This document shows, one piece after another, positions 12,392 to 24,544 of a DNA stretch of 64,000 nucleotides; within the stretch, counting starts at the first letter, position 1, and each line of letters begins with the position of its first letter. Source of the stretch: Sarcocystis neurona (lineage: Eukaryota > Apicomplexa > Conoidasida > Eucoccidiorida > Sarcocystidae); the NCBI GenBank assembly GCA_000727475.1, contig KL647295.1, positions 2,316,476 through 2,380,475 on the forward strand, written 5' to 3'. Both the position numbers and the translations under genes were made by a program. The notes beneath the pieces are model-generated. The model was not told the DNA's origin. It ran no database searches and worked only from the letters and a program-made list of their open reading frames with translations.

Positions 12392-14549
12392 GATATCGAG
12401 TGAGAAATGCTGTGTGAGTCGCCAGTAATAAAACATGGGATACCGCCGCGTTTTCCGCGCTAGCAGGTGCATCGCCAATAGCCCCGATGCATGACGCTTT
12501 ACGCCACAATCTCGGATGCGTCGTGTCTGGAAAGCTAGTATGGCCAAGTATCAAGAACACAATCAGGAATCGAGTCTGCAAAGCGCAAGTACCATATGGT
12601 CCGCGCTTGCGGGTGAAACGGTAGAGGTCGAGCCTTCTGTCTGTGGCCTGCACGCTCCATGACCGTAGTGATGCTGCGGGCCTCTGTATGCGCCACGAAG
12701 CTTGCGTGGTTGGCCCAAAAGCTCACACCTTTCGTAGAAGGTCTTGTAACGTCTGCCGATAATTCTCTTGGTCCCGTTGCAAGATGAGGCCACAGGTCAG
12801 AGTGTGAATGTGGACCAAAGCTACGGAAGAAGAAACGACGGTTTTGCGTCTGGATAAATCTCAGGAGCCTTTTTGTTGCACTTGTTTGCTGAAAATTTTG
12901 CTTTTATTGTGGTCAGCTTTCTCGTGAATTATGCTTCGTAAGCTGGCTTGCCTCGACCAGACAGTTTGCACAACTGCATAAGACAAAGGAGTCGGATGCA
13001 GCGGACGATACAACGTCCACCCCTACCGTTTCCATTTTTTCAGGACGGAGCATGAGAGCTAAACATAAGATTCTTCTAGGCGACCTGGATCTGACCATTC
13101 TTACAGGGTCCTTGCACTTACAGGAACACAACCGTACTCGTCTGCTTTGATAGTCGTAAAGACGCAGTCAGCTTCTATTTTGTAGAAGTCCGTCAGACGG
13201 TTCTCAGGACGACGCCGCTAAATTCGTCTCTTTGCTGGGGCCAGTTTCTCATCGAAAACTGCAGACACGTGCATCAGGAAGAAGAGATAGTTTTAACAGC
13301 AGTACACCGTACAAGCTTGGTGCGGTTCAATGCTAACAAATTCTTTACCAGTGACCTGCAGCACCGTCAGCGGCACGTGGACTGCGCGCAGAGTGGACAA
13401 ACCAATGAGACCGTAGAAGCTCCACATAAAGTGCCGAACGCGTTCGTAAAGGATATTCACACCCTGGCCTTCGCTGATCGGTATTTCGACGGTATCGGCT
13501 TGAATTAAGATAAGCTGCTACGTCTTCGGCGGTCCACTTCGCGGACCCTCTCGTCGTTACACTACAATTCGGAAGAAGAGCAAGCAGCTGTTCCGAATGA
13601 GGTGTTTCTAGAAAGACGTCAATTAAGGCACACCAGCTGTACAGTCTGCAGCACTATTCTTGTGAAAGCTGTCAGCCTCTGATGGGAAAGACTGCAGTCT
13701 TACTTTATTTTCGGCCGGTCGTCGTGCATCACCTACTGTTTCTTTTGCTAGACGGGGACAAGTTCACCCTACGCGAGAAGCTTAACAAAGATTAGCTGCG
13801 ACTTCATACGGATGTGCCGAGAGAAGTAAATACCTTCGACGAACGCGGCTGCAACGTCCCACACTACAGCTTTTGTAAGTGGTAACGCATACCTGTAGAA
13901 TAGTGTACGTGTGCAATACGTTCGAGAACAGCGGTGGATTAGAAGTTTTATGCGCTATGATGCGGTCCTTCTTGTTACGAGAAGGCAAACAGGCGTGTAC
14001 TCCAAAGAGTGCGCAGTCCAGCCGCGTGGTCTACAGAAGATATAGTCCAGCTCCCCCAATACACGCAATTCACTCGCGCTACGTATGTTTGTCGCCACTC
14101 TTTCAGTTCTCTTCCCTACATGGGATGTATCACGCCGGCCGCCCACTTCCGTAGTGTCGAGTTGCACAGGCGTTCAAGACGCGATGTGTTGATGTACTGT
14201 GGCACAGCCGCAGCGGTTCGGCGCGCCAGCCGCGCGTCCGCCGGCGGTGGACGGTCGTGGGGCTGCGCGGCGGCGATATCTGTCGGCGGTGTCAAGCGCG
14301 ACGTCCGTTCGCCTCCCGAACGACGACGACAAAACCGGGCCCGAGTGTCTTCCTGGCAATGCCTTGTCTATTTCACTCAATCGATTTTTTCGGGAGCCGC
14401 CCAGTACGCAGCATTTGTCCCTCTGCAGCCCCGCAAGCGGGAAGTGGGCCGTGCAGCCGTGTGTGTTCTACAAAATGCTAAGCCCTGCTTCTTTTGCGGA
14501 GGCATCGGTCGTCGGCCGGAGCAGAAGCACACACACCTGGACGACTCAA
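12392..14549. other. Intergenic region between family genes 1 and 2
   Basis: No supported gene. Open frames at 12264-12653 (-), 13269-13508 (+) and 14009-14623 (+) lack matching neighbours. A GC-rich, CpG-rich island lies at about 14190-14340, just before exon 1 of family gene 2. The reverse frames over 12.2-12.8 kb are shadows of, or continue past, the last exon of family gene 1. Confidence 0.5.
14190..14340. promoter_or_regulatory. GC-rich island upstream of family gene 2
   Basis: A strongly GC/CpG-rich block ending about 210 bp before the signal-peptide exon at 14550. It parallels the island before family gene 1. Possible promoter or 5' untranslated region; inference from position and composition only. 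Confidence 0.3.
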
Positions 14550-17500
14550 ATGCGAAGGCGCCTCATGTGGACGATAGCAGTCATCGCTGGTGGTGGTCTG
14601 CGATACGTGCTGCCCGCAGGTAGGTAATTCATGCACTCTGAGCTCTTGAGTGGTTGCAGGATTGATCTAATTCTCATAGAATCAATACAATAGAGAGACA
14701 TGGCTTCGGCGCAAAATTTAAAATTATAGCTCATGTGTTTCGAAAGTAAGGAGACGGGCACGAGAGTTTCTGCAAAGAAATGGTCCTTTAGTAGAGACGG
14801 CCTTGCCATGGAACAGGCGGAATCATACCTGGGTGTCTTTCTTGCCTAGCCGAAAGCTTAGCTGTCCCAGGTACACGTCTCTTTTGCCCATGCTACCAAT
14901 CCAACGTGTTCGACAGACTGAGGAGGAAATAATGTAGCAGTGTGAGAAGGCAACAGGTTCGCCAGCAAAACACGTAGGAGTAGGAAGGTCCTGGTGTAGC
15001 CCCTTGAAATGAGTGTCTGTGACGCTGTTCAGACTCGTGCGGTTCCCGCGCATCTGCTCGCAACGTGTGCTGCACTTTTGGCGCAGTACTTCCTCTGACA
15101 ATCCGTGTGGAAATGTCTTCCCTGCCGCCCTGCAGCCTCCACGTCACCAGAACTCTCTACCAACGGCGCCTCAGAGAACAAGAGTACACAGGTACTGTTT
15201 GGTATGCGTTCCGGCGTCGATACTGCTCGCTTTTCCCCTAGCAAAGCTTGTAACCTTAGCGCATCCTCTGTGTGTAGTGCGATGGTGTGAGTTTGTATGA
15301 CTAAGCTTTGTTGTCCAACAGAGATGTTCACCCGCTTACACGTTGCTTCACAGGGGACCCATCGCGAGGAAAATTCTACAAAGTTACAAGCCCCCTATAC
15401 TAATGACGAGAGCAGTTCTTTGCTAGTTATGGTAGCATCGGTCCTCCATCATTCCTGATGTCGTGTGCTTCGCAGGCTGCGGCAGCACTTGCGGAGACGC
15501 GCGATATCGAGGAACGAGCCGCGGATATATTCGAACATTTTGACGGTGGCGGGGGGAAAGGTCAGTTTCGAGCACGCGCTGATACCCGTCCAATCCGCTG
15601 GAGGACAATTTGAAGTTAATATTCAAGGCAGCGCCTCTGGGAGTTTCAAATCTTCGGTGTGCCCCATGCCCTTGAATTCTGCTGGTTCGGTGAACGTTCT
15701 ACTTTTTTGAGTTTTTCCCCAATTGCGCAGACCTCCTCGCTTGTCTGCGCATGGAGACTCTGTCAAAATGGAAATCAAACATGAATAGATTCTGCAACCG
15801 TTTCCCTAGAAATGGATATCTTCGACAGCTCTGTTCTGTTGTAGCGGCACGGCTGCTGCAGCGCATGGAGGAGTTCCCGCGTGTGGATGCGGCTGCCTTC
15901 CTCGGTAACGCAGGTTGGTTGTCGAGGCGCTCCTGTTAATATATGTTTGCGTGGTTCACCCTTACTCGTGGCAGAAGAAGTGCTGAAATGAGTCATTACA
16001 AGTGGCGGGCATAGGGTGTGTAGATTCACGATTACAAGATCGCTTTGTTATTATTGTCGACACGCCGTGCCCATGAGTGAAAACAACTTTGAACGGATGT
16101 CTGGTAAACTCCTATTCACCGAATCCCTTCCGTGACAAAAGTTACCTTGATTTGCCCAGTTCTGTAGGTCATAGGAGACATTGCTTGTTACTGTATTACT
16201 CTGGGGCAGAACCGCCGCATTGTGGACGTGAGCACAACACTGGTTTTCTTTCCGAAATAGGACTCGTGTTGGTACCGCTCTGATAAGAAAAGGCAGCACA
16301 CACGAGGAGATGTGGATTTATAGTGTGGTCGCAGGCTCCGGCCGTGGACTCATGCTCGGTCTTGACCACCCTTCGCTGAGGCAACGTAAGTACGTAGAGC
16401 TGTTCAGTCCATAACTTGAACCGGTTGAGACGAGTTCGTATAAGCAGGGTGTGTCGACACGTCAGTCAGATCGGTCATCTCTCTTACTGCCTTCTTGCGG
16501 TTTGCTGAGCGGAACAACCGACTAATCGTGCGACTTATGGGCGATTCCATTGTGGAGTTTAGTCCTCGAAGTGAGCTTCGTGGTACCCTCTCACGCGCGA
16601 AAAAGTTGCGTGGTGTTTCGCTGTGACATTATTTCCGCACAACCATGTCACAAAGCTACTGAGACCGTCACTTCGGCCCCTTCGCCCCCGCATACTTGGC
16701 CAGTAGGATTCGAAAATCCTATGTTTCAGGACCTACCCGACGGCAACCACGGGTGCCTGTTCCACCAGGTTGTTCAGGCAGCTGAATCCAGTGTACGGCT
16801 GAAAGTTTCTACAGGAGAAGTGCAAGTGAGTCCTTCAATATCCACGTGCGCCTGAGTCGCCGCATATCTGTGCACGTGTGCCTGCAGCAGTCACATATTT
16901 GGAAGAATGATATTCATGTGAAGCTGAGCCGCGTTCCAGGCGTGGCGTAGTTTCCGCACGTATCACCTTGATACTCTCTGCACAGAAGAGTACCACAACA
17001 GCCTTCACGGCGAATTAAATTGTATCGTGATTAGTTATCCTCATACTGGCGTGACGGTACGGTGTACAGCGCTTGGCGGCCGGGGGGGTCGTCTTGGACT
17101 TCATGGCGCCTGAAGCAGATCCGTTGCCCTTTCCACTTCTACTAAGGGCCTTCAAATGGGGGACTTGCAAGAGAGCCTTTCGCAGAAACAGGTTGTACCA
17201 AATTTCGACAAAGGAAGGAAATCTGCTGCTTCGCAGCTCAGACGCTCTTCTCGCAGCCTGCGCCGCGGCCTGGAGCGCAATGTATTTCAAAGCAGGCGAA
17301 ACTTGTCTAGAAGCTGTTCCCTCGCCGAATTGTGCCTTGATCAGACAATTTGTGGCAATCACACAGAGCCAACAGGGCGAGGACGCGGACGTGAGATTTC
17401 AAGAGGCGGTGCGCGACGCTATGATGGTGGTGAAACTGAGTATCCTTCACAGTGTGAGATTGGGTAGGTCATTTAAAACCTTGTTCAGAGAACAAAGTCT

Positions 17501-18440
17501 ATGCACACGTTCAATGGAGAAATTTGGTTGGGAAAGTACGGCACGGTGTGTTTATATATTCTCACGCGTTGAACAACCCCTGTAATCTATTCATCGTTGA
17601 GCAGCATATAGAGAGAGCGGGACGAAGAAGCCACTGCTAGTGATGGTGGGGTTGCTCCGTGAAGATTCACCTCGATACCCTGCTTCCGTAAAAGACGCGT
17701 CGTTCTTCTGAGTGCACTTTCCTTTTTGTTCAGCCCATACCTCCACTGGTGTTGGCGCTGTCCTTGTCTCGTTTCTCGGGAAGTCCAAAAGGATCGCTTC
17801 ATTCATTGCAAAGCTGAGTTTTTTCCTTAATACCGTAATAAGGAAACGGGAGAGAGAAGCCGAAAAGTTCCTGGTCGATCAGGCAGTCCCAGAGGAATTG
17901 AAACATTACCTTGGTCTGGTTGGCCTAAGCGTCGTAAAGGCAAAAATAAGATGCTCCACAGGTAGCACGGGACTTGGAAACATAGGCGAAGCTATGGCAC
18001 GGAAACTGTTTGGGCGCGCTTTATCGCAGCCAAGTGAAGCTCGTGTGGTCACGAGCTTTACAGATATTACTACACCACCACGAAGGAAAAGATCCCTTCG
18101 CGTGCAGGGGCGACCGACGCGGTTTTTTACATCGTTCTTGGGAGCCCCGCTTCCGGGACGTGCTAGCTATTTTGCGGAGTCGGGATGGCGGAGGGTACAC
18201 TTAAGCAGCATCCTTGTCACGGCGTCTTTGCTAGGGCTGGGCGTTGGAGCTGCGGTCGTGACAAGTACATTATGGGGTATCCCGTATGCTTTATTAGGTG
18301 CTGTTGTCGCGTTTGCTGCTTTCCTGGCATTCACTGTCCTTCTGATATACAACGTTTTAACAGTGGTAGTTGTCAACTACGTTAAAAAAGGTGCACATGC
18401 AGCCAAAAGCGTACTAGGTGACGGAACACAAGCCAAGTGA
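14550..18440 (+). CDS. Family gene 2: predicted secretory protein with C-terminal two-helix hairpin (unknown family)
   Basis: This is the cleanest model of the family. Exons are 14550-14619, 15136-15191, 15476-15560, 15731-15904, 16704-16825, 17070-17463 and 17734-18440 (TGA). All seven join in frame (phases 1-0-1-1-0-1) to give 535 residues. Exon 1 is a signal peptide (MRRRLMWTIAVIAGGG...). Exon 2 is Ser/Thr/Asn-rich. Exon 3 is acidic and Ala-rich. Exon 4 has the family Cys pattern (ACLR, then RFCNRF). Exon 6 has ADPLPFPLLL and then TCKRAFRR. Exon 7 begins with a helical basic stretch and ends in two membrane helices at roughly residues 457-477 and 484-512, split by a short loop with Pro, then a 20-residue basic tail. 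No known domain recognised. It lies in the same direction as family gene 1 and tail to tail with family gene 3. Exon 5 could start earlier at another acceptor. Confidence 0.8.
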
Positions 18441-20563
18441 AATGAACTTCAAAAGCATTGCTCCTACTGGCAGCGGAGTTGCGTTGACTGGTCCTCGCTG
18501 TCGATTTTTAAACTGCAGACTGTCTTTTCATCCTAAACTGCTGCTGCACTTTTCTGACAGTGAAACAGGGCAGCTTTCCTTCTGCAAGAATGTAGTCTGA
18601 TGGTCGGGGAGACACATGTTTTTTCAGTTACGAAGAATCTTTCGATCCCCACGCGGCAGGCGAGATCGTTCTGTGCTTATGAGTGTTCTACTGTGCAACA
18701 GCTCTACCGCTGCGTTCAATACCAGCTCTCTTCAGCGCGCACCGTGAAATCACCAGGCGTTGGTGGCCGTACACTGACACCCGATCATCATGTACATTAC
18801 TTCCTTTTCGAGCGCCACAGTTCAAAAGTATGATATTGGTGATCATCTATCTGCGGCTGGGTAAAACACAAAATACGCAGTGTTTCTAGACCACGAGAGA
18901 GCGTCGACCTCTTTTTTCTCAAGAAGCGTTGCTGGAGCACCACTATGTTGTAGGCCTGCAGGCTGTAACAGAGGGGCGCACGGAACTGCCTTGCGGAAGA
19001 CGGCCGGCAACGGTTCTCTTTTGGCTTAATGTGTACTCCGCAACGGCCGATAAACGCAGGATATAGGGCGACATGGGGATGACCAGTCTGTTCTCTCCAC
19101 TTGGCAATTAACCTGTGCTTGTGAGACACACGCAGAAGGGGTCCCCACTACGTAGCGCAACAGGGTGGGGACAAGGAAGATATCGAGCAATGCTTCCGAC
19201 TCACACAAAGTAACAGAAGGGCTCAGCAGGCAGCAACGTGCTTTTGGGGAAGGTGTACGTGACGACCTTACAGCATTGGTCTCAGGTAGTCTACCCAAAG
19301 GCGGAGCTTGAGGAGGCGCATCCGTCCCGAGAGCAGGGACACTGGACAGGCTGTTGTCAGCCATTACCCAGGTCTCGTACGAGTCGACGGAGCCTCTTGT
19401 TGCTGCGCGAGAGTAACTCCATGGTGCTGAAGCACATGGGCATGCGTGTGCTACATCTGTGTGGTGCGTGACATCGCCAGAGCGCCCGCCGCCAAATGAA
19501 ACAGTTCGACGGTTGGAGTGCCGCTGATCCAAGATGCCCTTTTGGAAATCTCTTTCTGCCTTCCGTTGCACGTGTTAATTACAACTCACGACGGCGGTGA
19601 CGCTGCCAGGCGTAGTGTTCTGCCCATGTCGTAGCCCAGTACTCACGTGTGACGATACGGGAGCTTCAGTAGCACATCCAACCGCATGATCGGAGAAGGG
19701 GGGTTTGCAGCTGTTTTCACGTACAATAGAGCTGCTGGAGGTACGACTGCGCATCGATCACACCCAACTGTATATAGATATGTCTGCCTGTCTCTGCTCT
19801 TGTTATGACCGAACACGCATTTAATTCGTGTGCGCTAGGTGCATCAGGTGTAATACCACATTCCCGGTGATCTTCTTAAGTCCTCACATTTGTGCCTTCC
19901 TGTGTTGGTTCGACTGTTAAGTGTCGTAACCAACGCCCCTGCTGCCTTCGAGTCTAATGTCGACTGTCGATCACGATACGATGACTACGTAGTTTGGAGT
20001 CCGCAAATACAACGGAAATGCATCACCTTAACTCTTTCTGAATATTACCGAACTTCTAAATTCCACGGAACATCCATACTCAGTTTTCAGAGGGCACTTT
20101 TCCTGGTTCGACAAAGCAGTAGGGAGAAACGTGGGGCTGCCTGACTCCCGTCTTACGACAAAGTCCAGATTTCCTTCAACCAGGTCCTCCACTTGCTAGT
20201 CCTCAGCGTTTCCTACGGCTCTCCAAATTCAGCCACACACGTTTTTGAACAAATATTTGTCATACAGATCACAACGGCGCTAAAGTCGTTATCCCGCTTC
20301 ATCGTGCACAACAGAGAAATCTCGTATACCAAGAGGCTGCTGTAGACTCGAAGGCAATGCTTGTCGGCCGCTTGCCCTCGAGGCGCCTCTCCAGAGTTGC
20401 ACTTGCCGTCTGGCTGCGTGTGTTGTCTCTCTCCTCCTTGAGTGAGCGTGGACGCTTTCTAGACGCGATGCTGTTAAGGGCAAAATTTTTTTCTGTCCGA
20501 CTGCTACGCTTGCACGTTCTCTCTGTAGTCGAAAGATGATTCCTCTGTGAATGAGGCAGTGCA
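18441..20563. other. Convergent intergenic region between family genes 2 and 3
   Basis: Both flanking genes end here, so this stretch holds their 3' untranslated regions. A 181-codon frame on the minus strand (19026-19571) is within the length expected by chance and has no supporting splice context. No repeat or RNA gene is visible. Confidence 0.5.
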
Positions 20564-23500
20564 TTATTGGTCCATTAGTTCTGGAGAATGCCCAGCCCCA
20601 GTGTTGCTGGAAGGAGGGGAGGCGGCCGTGGGCGGAGACACGCGTAACCGTGTGTAGGTGGATCCTATTTGTCTTGCAATGCGATTATATGTCGTACAGT
20701 GTAGGTGAGCCCAATGTACCAACGGGATCAGTACAAGGACAATCACTGCAAGCATCACGCCGAGGGCCCCAAGCCAGAAAAACAAGTGACCAGGAAACGT
20801 GAGGAAGCCGGCTACGGAGAGAGCGATGCCCACCACGACAAGGGTGTATACCACACCCATCACCGCGATCTTTGCAGGACCAGCGCCTCTCTGGAAACCC
20901 ATCAATGTCCTTATCTTCTGTGTAGGGGACATTGCACTTTCCCACTCTTCTCTTTGAAATGGATTAGAAGGTATATTCTGTATTTTGTTGACGAATTGTG
21001 CTGCAGATCCTCCCAATAATGGCGTTGTAGGGTCTTCTAATGACTCTCTTCTTTCCCTAGAGAAGACTTTTTTGCCAAGGTGCGCCTTGACCTCGATTGC
21101 CGAGGTGGACTGCCTCCCGCTTGTACTGCCGGTGGAGGGCCGTGAGGCGGTTGCAGTTGTAGTTAGAATCCTTTCTACAGCTTGTCGCACCGAGTGAACT
21201 AACCTAGTTTTATGAAGAGCACAGAAGAAAGTCGCGTGGATGCTTGCGAACAATGTGTCGAACCTGGCACGCGCCACCAATCTGTTTCCCTCTGCCCTTG
21301 CCCCTGAATCGAAGATGCGTCTAAAATCTTTGTGAAGCGCTTCTTGCTGAGCTTCCGATGCCAACCGGCGCAGAAAGGCGGTAAAGAGGACGCTGAGGAT
21401 GCGCTGGAATGATTGTCTTCTGCTTAGTTGATCGAACACGAACAAGGCGAAGCGGGACGCCTTCAAAACTGAGGCAGACACATGTGTGGTAGCATATCGA
21501 GGAGAGAAAAACATTATCTTTGACTGCACGACGCATTAAGTGGCGCAGGCCTGGAACACAACAGAGATCTCTGCAGACTCATATTTGTAAGTCTTTGAAC
21601 CAAGAGTCGTGTAGCGTTGTCTGCCTATCGTTTCACGCGATGGTCGAGGGTAAATTACCTAGCAGTATGACGGGTCGCGTCTGAGTGGCTACCAGGATGT
21701 TCATCTCCGCGTAGTCGTCCTTATCGATCCGTCCCAAAAACGTGGACTCCTCGTAAACTTGCAGAGTGTGGCGAGCTCCAAGCATGTCTTCAGTTGCGAG
21801 CGCATCCGTCAAAGACTCGGTAAGTTTCCTAATCACCGATGCCGCTTGAAGCGTTTGACAGTTGCGCCTAGTCTGTATTTCAGATTGCGAAATTCCACTA
21901 CCTGTGGTCACCTCTACGCATTTGTCAGGATCTACAAGGAACCAATTAAGTACTACCTGAACAAGCATTAACTCCCACAATCTTTGCGTCCGAGGTGACC
22001 CGCGTCGAAAACGCGAGAGCATCTTCTCTCTGCGGGCACGTCTGACGCACGCCCTCGTATTCAGGAGTGCTAAAACCAACTTTATCAGCATAGGATCTGC
22101 AGCCGGTTTCCCGACATTTAATAGCATCCTCATCTTTGCTACCTGCGCAGCATGGACAGTCGCTCCATGTAGCACAGGATTTTGGTCGACTTGCAAAGAC
22201 CGACAGCGTTCCGCAGAGAGAGAATGTCGGGCCTGGTCTCAACAATAAGACACTTATATTCACAGCTAGTTTATGTGCCTTGTCGTTCCGTACGACCAAG
22301 AATTGCAAAGAGGTGTTTGAGGTTGTTCACAAAGTTTGTGGTCGGCCACTGGCAACTCTTCACGGAAACAACGTACCTGCATTCCTTCCAGCGTTTCGCG
22401 CTCGCTGTAGATTTGATTGGTACTGCGTTCCTGACGGCGCGCTTCCGTATTTCTTGTAATGTTGAAATAGCGCTGGGAGGCGTCATAAGCGCAGGTCCCT
22501 GCCAGCACATCGTGTAGGCTGGTAGAGGCTTCGTCGGCTAGCAACTCCCAGGCAAAGGCAAACACACGACGGAGACTTTCGCCTGCGAAATCTGTAGCGT
22601 CACACACCACAGCCCGGCAAGACTGAACCTGACGTTTCAAACCACCTGGTTCCACCCTCCGGAGTTGGGTGGCCGCTTCCGCTGATGCACCAGTGCACTC
22701 CCGTAGTGCGCAGTGGGAGCTGTTTTCCTGAGGACCAAAGGTCAAGGGGTGCGACGGCTGGGATGCCTGCCCGTGTGTGATGCGTTCCTCTTCACCATTT
22801 ACAGTGATCACTTTACGGAGCACGCGCACAGGGACTCAAGTGAGTGTGTACAGAAGTTTTAATGCAGCGCCATGGTATGCAGAGAAACGCACTACAGGAG
22901 ATTTAGCCAGGCGCCAAAGTAGCTTACAAGCTACTGCATCTAGGGTATGCGGGAGAACTGCACCTGAGGCAGCTCAGGCCCCGAGGGTCGCTCACTGTCA
23001 TTGGGTGCAAAGAAAGGAACTCCGGGAAGCGACAGAGGGAGAACGAGTACTTTCCTGCATTCTAGCGAAACGGACAAAGGAAGGCGTCACCAACTGAAGA
23101 ACAGCATCCATACCACGTGGTTTGATTTTTGTCTCCTCGGCGAGAACGCCCTAAACGCCGGTCTCCGCCTTGTTTCTTATACCTCACCGAAAAAGTCCGA
23201 GCCCCTGCAAAAGGTCGCAATGACAGAAATGACTCCGTCAGCGGCGTCCAGACAGCGAAAGAAAATTTCCTTCGTGTGACGAAATTTGTTGCAGAAGTCT
23301 CGCAGCGTCTTTTCCCTTCGAGAGCTGGGGATGAACCGGACGCACTTCAGGGCAGCTGCGCGCACGGTAATACCACAACACTCACGGCGAAGCGCGCCAA
23401 CTGTTGTCGATGGAAAAGCCCACTCAATCATATTCAGAGTGGAGCTAACTGGAGCCTTGTCGTCTGTGAACGATGCAGTCGCTTTGCAGGCTTCTGGACC

Positions 23501-24544
23501 TCGCACGCTCGATTGAAAGCGTTGTAAAATGACTACTGTTCTCCACGAATAGTCCTCAGAACCCTTTTCTTCCGTCAAGTGTTGCCAGAGCAAAATACTT
23601 TCATATTCGGCAGCTTTACTTACTGTCGTTGCCAGTGGCCACGGCTCGTTCTGCAGCAAGAACGTCCTCTTCCGCTCTAGCAATGTGAGAGGCACTGCTG
23701 GCGTCCTCTTCTTCCATCTCCCTCTGGAGTAGCTGTTGCGAGAAAGACTCCACACAGCTACGCCATGGCGACGCCGAAAGCGAGCTCCACGGTGCACCGC
23801 AGACAAACTTGTTAAATGGATATGGTATATTCTCCCAAGGTTTAAATTATCATCACTTTCTGATAACGTGCAGTTCATCCTCTGCTTTCGTACGTGAAAG
23901 AGTGCGTGGCACTCCTCCGAGGTCCAGAACGCAGTAAATGTGGCCACACAAGTTTAAATCTCAACCTGGTGCAAAACACCTTCGATAATCAAAAGTAAAG
24001 AGCTAGTCTGCGGATCTGGGACCAAAGTGGGTTTAAGTTATCTTACATTAGTGAACTCGTTGGCGCTGCCTGAGGGAGGCACCATATGTCTGTCGCCCTG
24101 CGGATTTGTGGCGGAACCAGCGTGTGCTGCAGCCTGTAAGAGTATTTTGGCCGGAATGTTACCAGGGCTCGGTCTTTCGCGAGAGCGCACCGCAGACGGA
24201 ACCTCGGCAGACTCAATTTCCGCGCAGAAAAAGTTGGCGAAGACTGGATTTGCGCATATGTGGCAGTGGCAGTAATGATTGACAACTCGTCTTGAGGGCA
24301 AGCAAAGATCACTAGACCAAACGATGCATACAAAGTAGCTGAAAGCACTAAAGCTAAAAATCATCTTTGAGGCAGATGCACTGATGCGTTAACTTGACTG
24401 CCTTACTTCCAAAAGAGGAGCGACAGTTGCAGAGCATCAGTGTTCAGTGAATACCTCGGCACTTTGGCAGCAGGTCTCGGCTTCCCTCGTACCCTACAAG
24501 GACTCACCTTTAAGCAGCAGTAGTATCAAAATACGGCGAGACAT
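20564..24544 (-). CDS. Family gene 3: predicted secretory protein with C-terminal two-helix hairpin (unknown family)
   Basis: Minus-strand exons in order: 24544-24508, 24243-24047, 23723-23624, 23355-23188, 22681-22377, 22142-21659 and 21468-20564 (TAA). All join in frame with phases 1-0-1-1-0-1, the same as family gene 2, to give 731 residues. Exons 1-2 make a signal peptide (MSRRILILLLLKVFANFFCA). Exon 3 is acidic and Ala-rich like its counterpart. Exon 4 has KCVR then DFCNKF at the same spacing as in gene 2. Exon 6 has AADPMLIKLVLALL then ACVRRARR. The last exon has a helical basic region, a Ser/Thr/Pro-rich spacer absent from genes 1 and 2, then two membrane helices around FLTFPGHLFFW and a Pro/Ser-rich tail of about 50 residues. 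It is inverted relative to its sisters. Exon 5 is longer than in the others; its start is the least certain junction. Confidence 0.8.

Noticed and set aside
16704..16725. tRNA T-arm-like hairpin (GGATTCGAAAATCC)
   Set aside because: No matching acceptor stem, D arm or anticodon arm around it; it lies in family gene 2 exon 5.
21946..22308. 120-codon minus-strand frame (SKDEDAIKCRETGC...)
   Set aside because: It overlaps family gene 3 exon 6, whose frame matches genes 1 and 2; treated as a shadow.
23177..23947. 256-codon minus-strand open frame as one exon
   Set aside because: Only 23355-23188 matches the family. The upstream part overlaps a better exon in a different frame (23723-23624) bounded by a strong acceptor and a GTAAGT donor.
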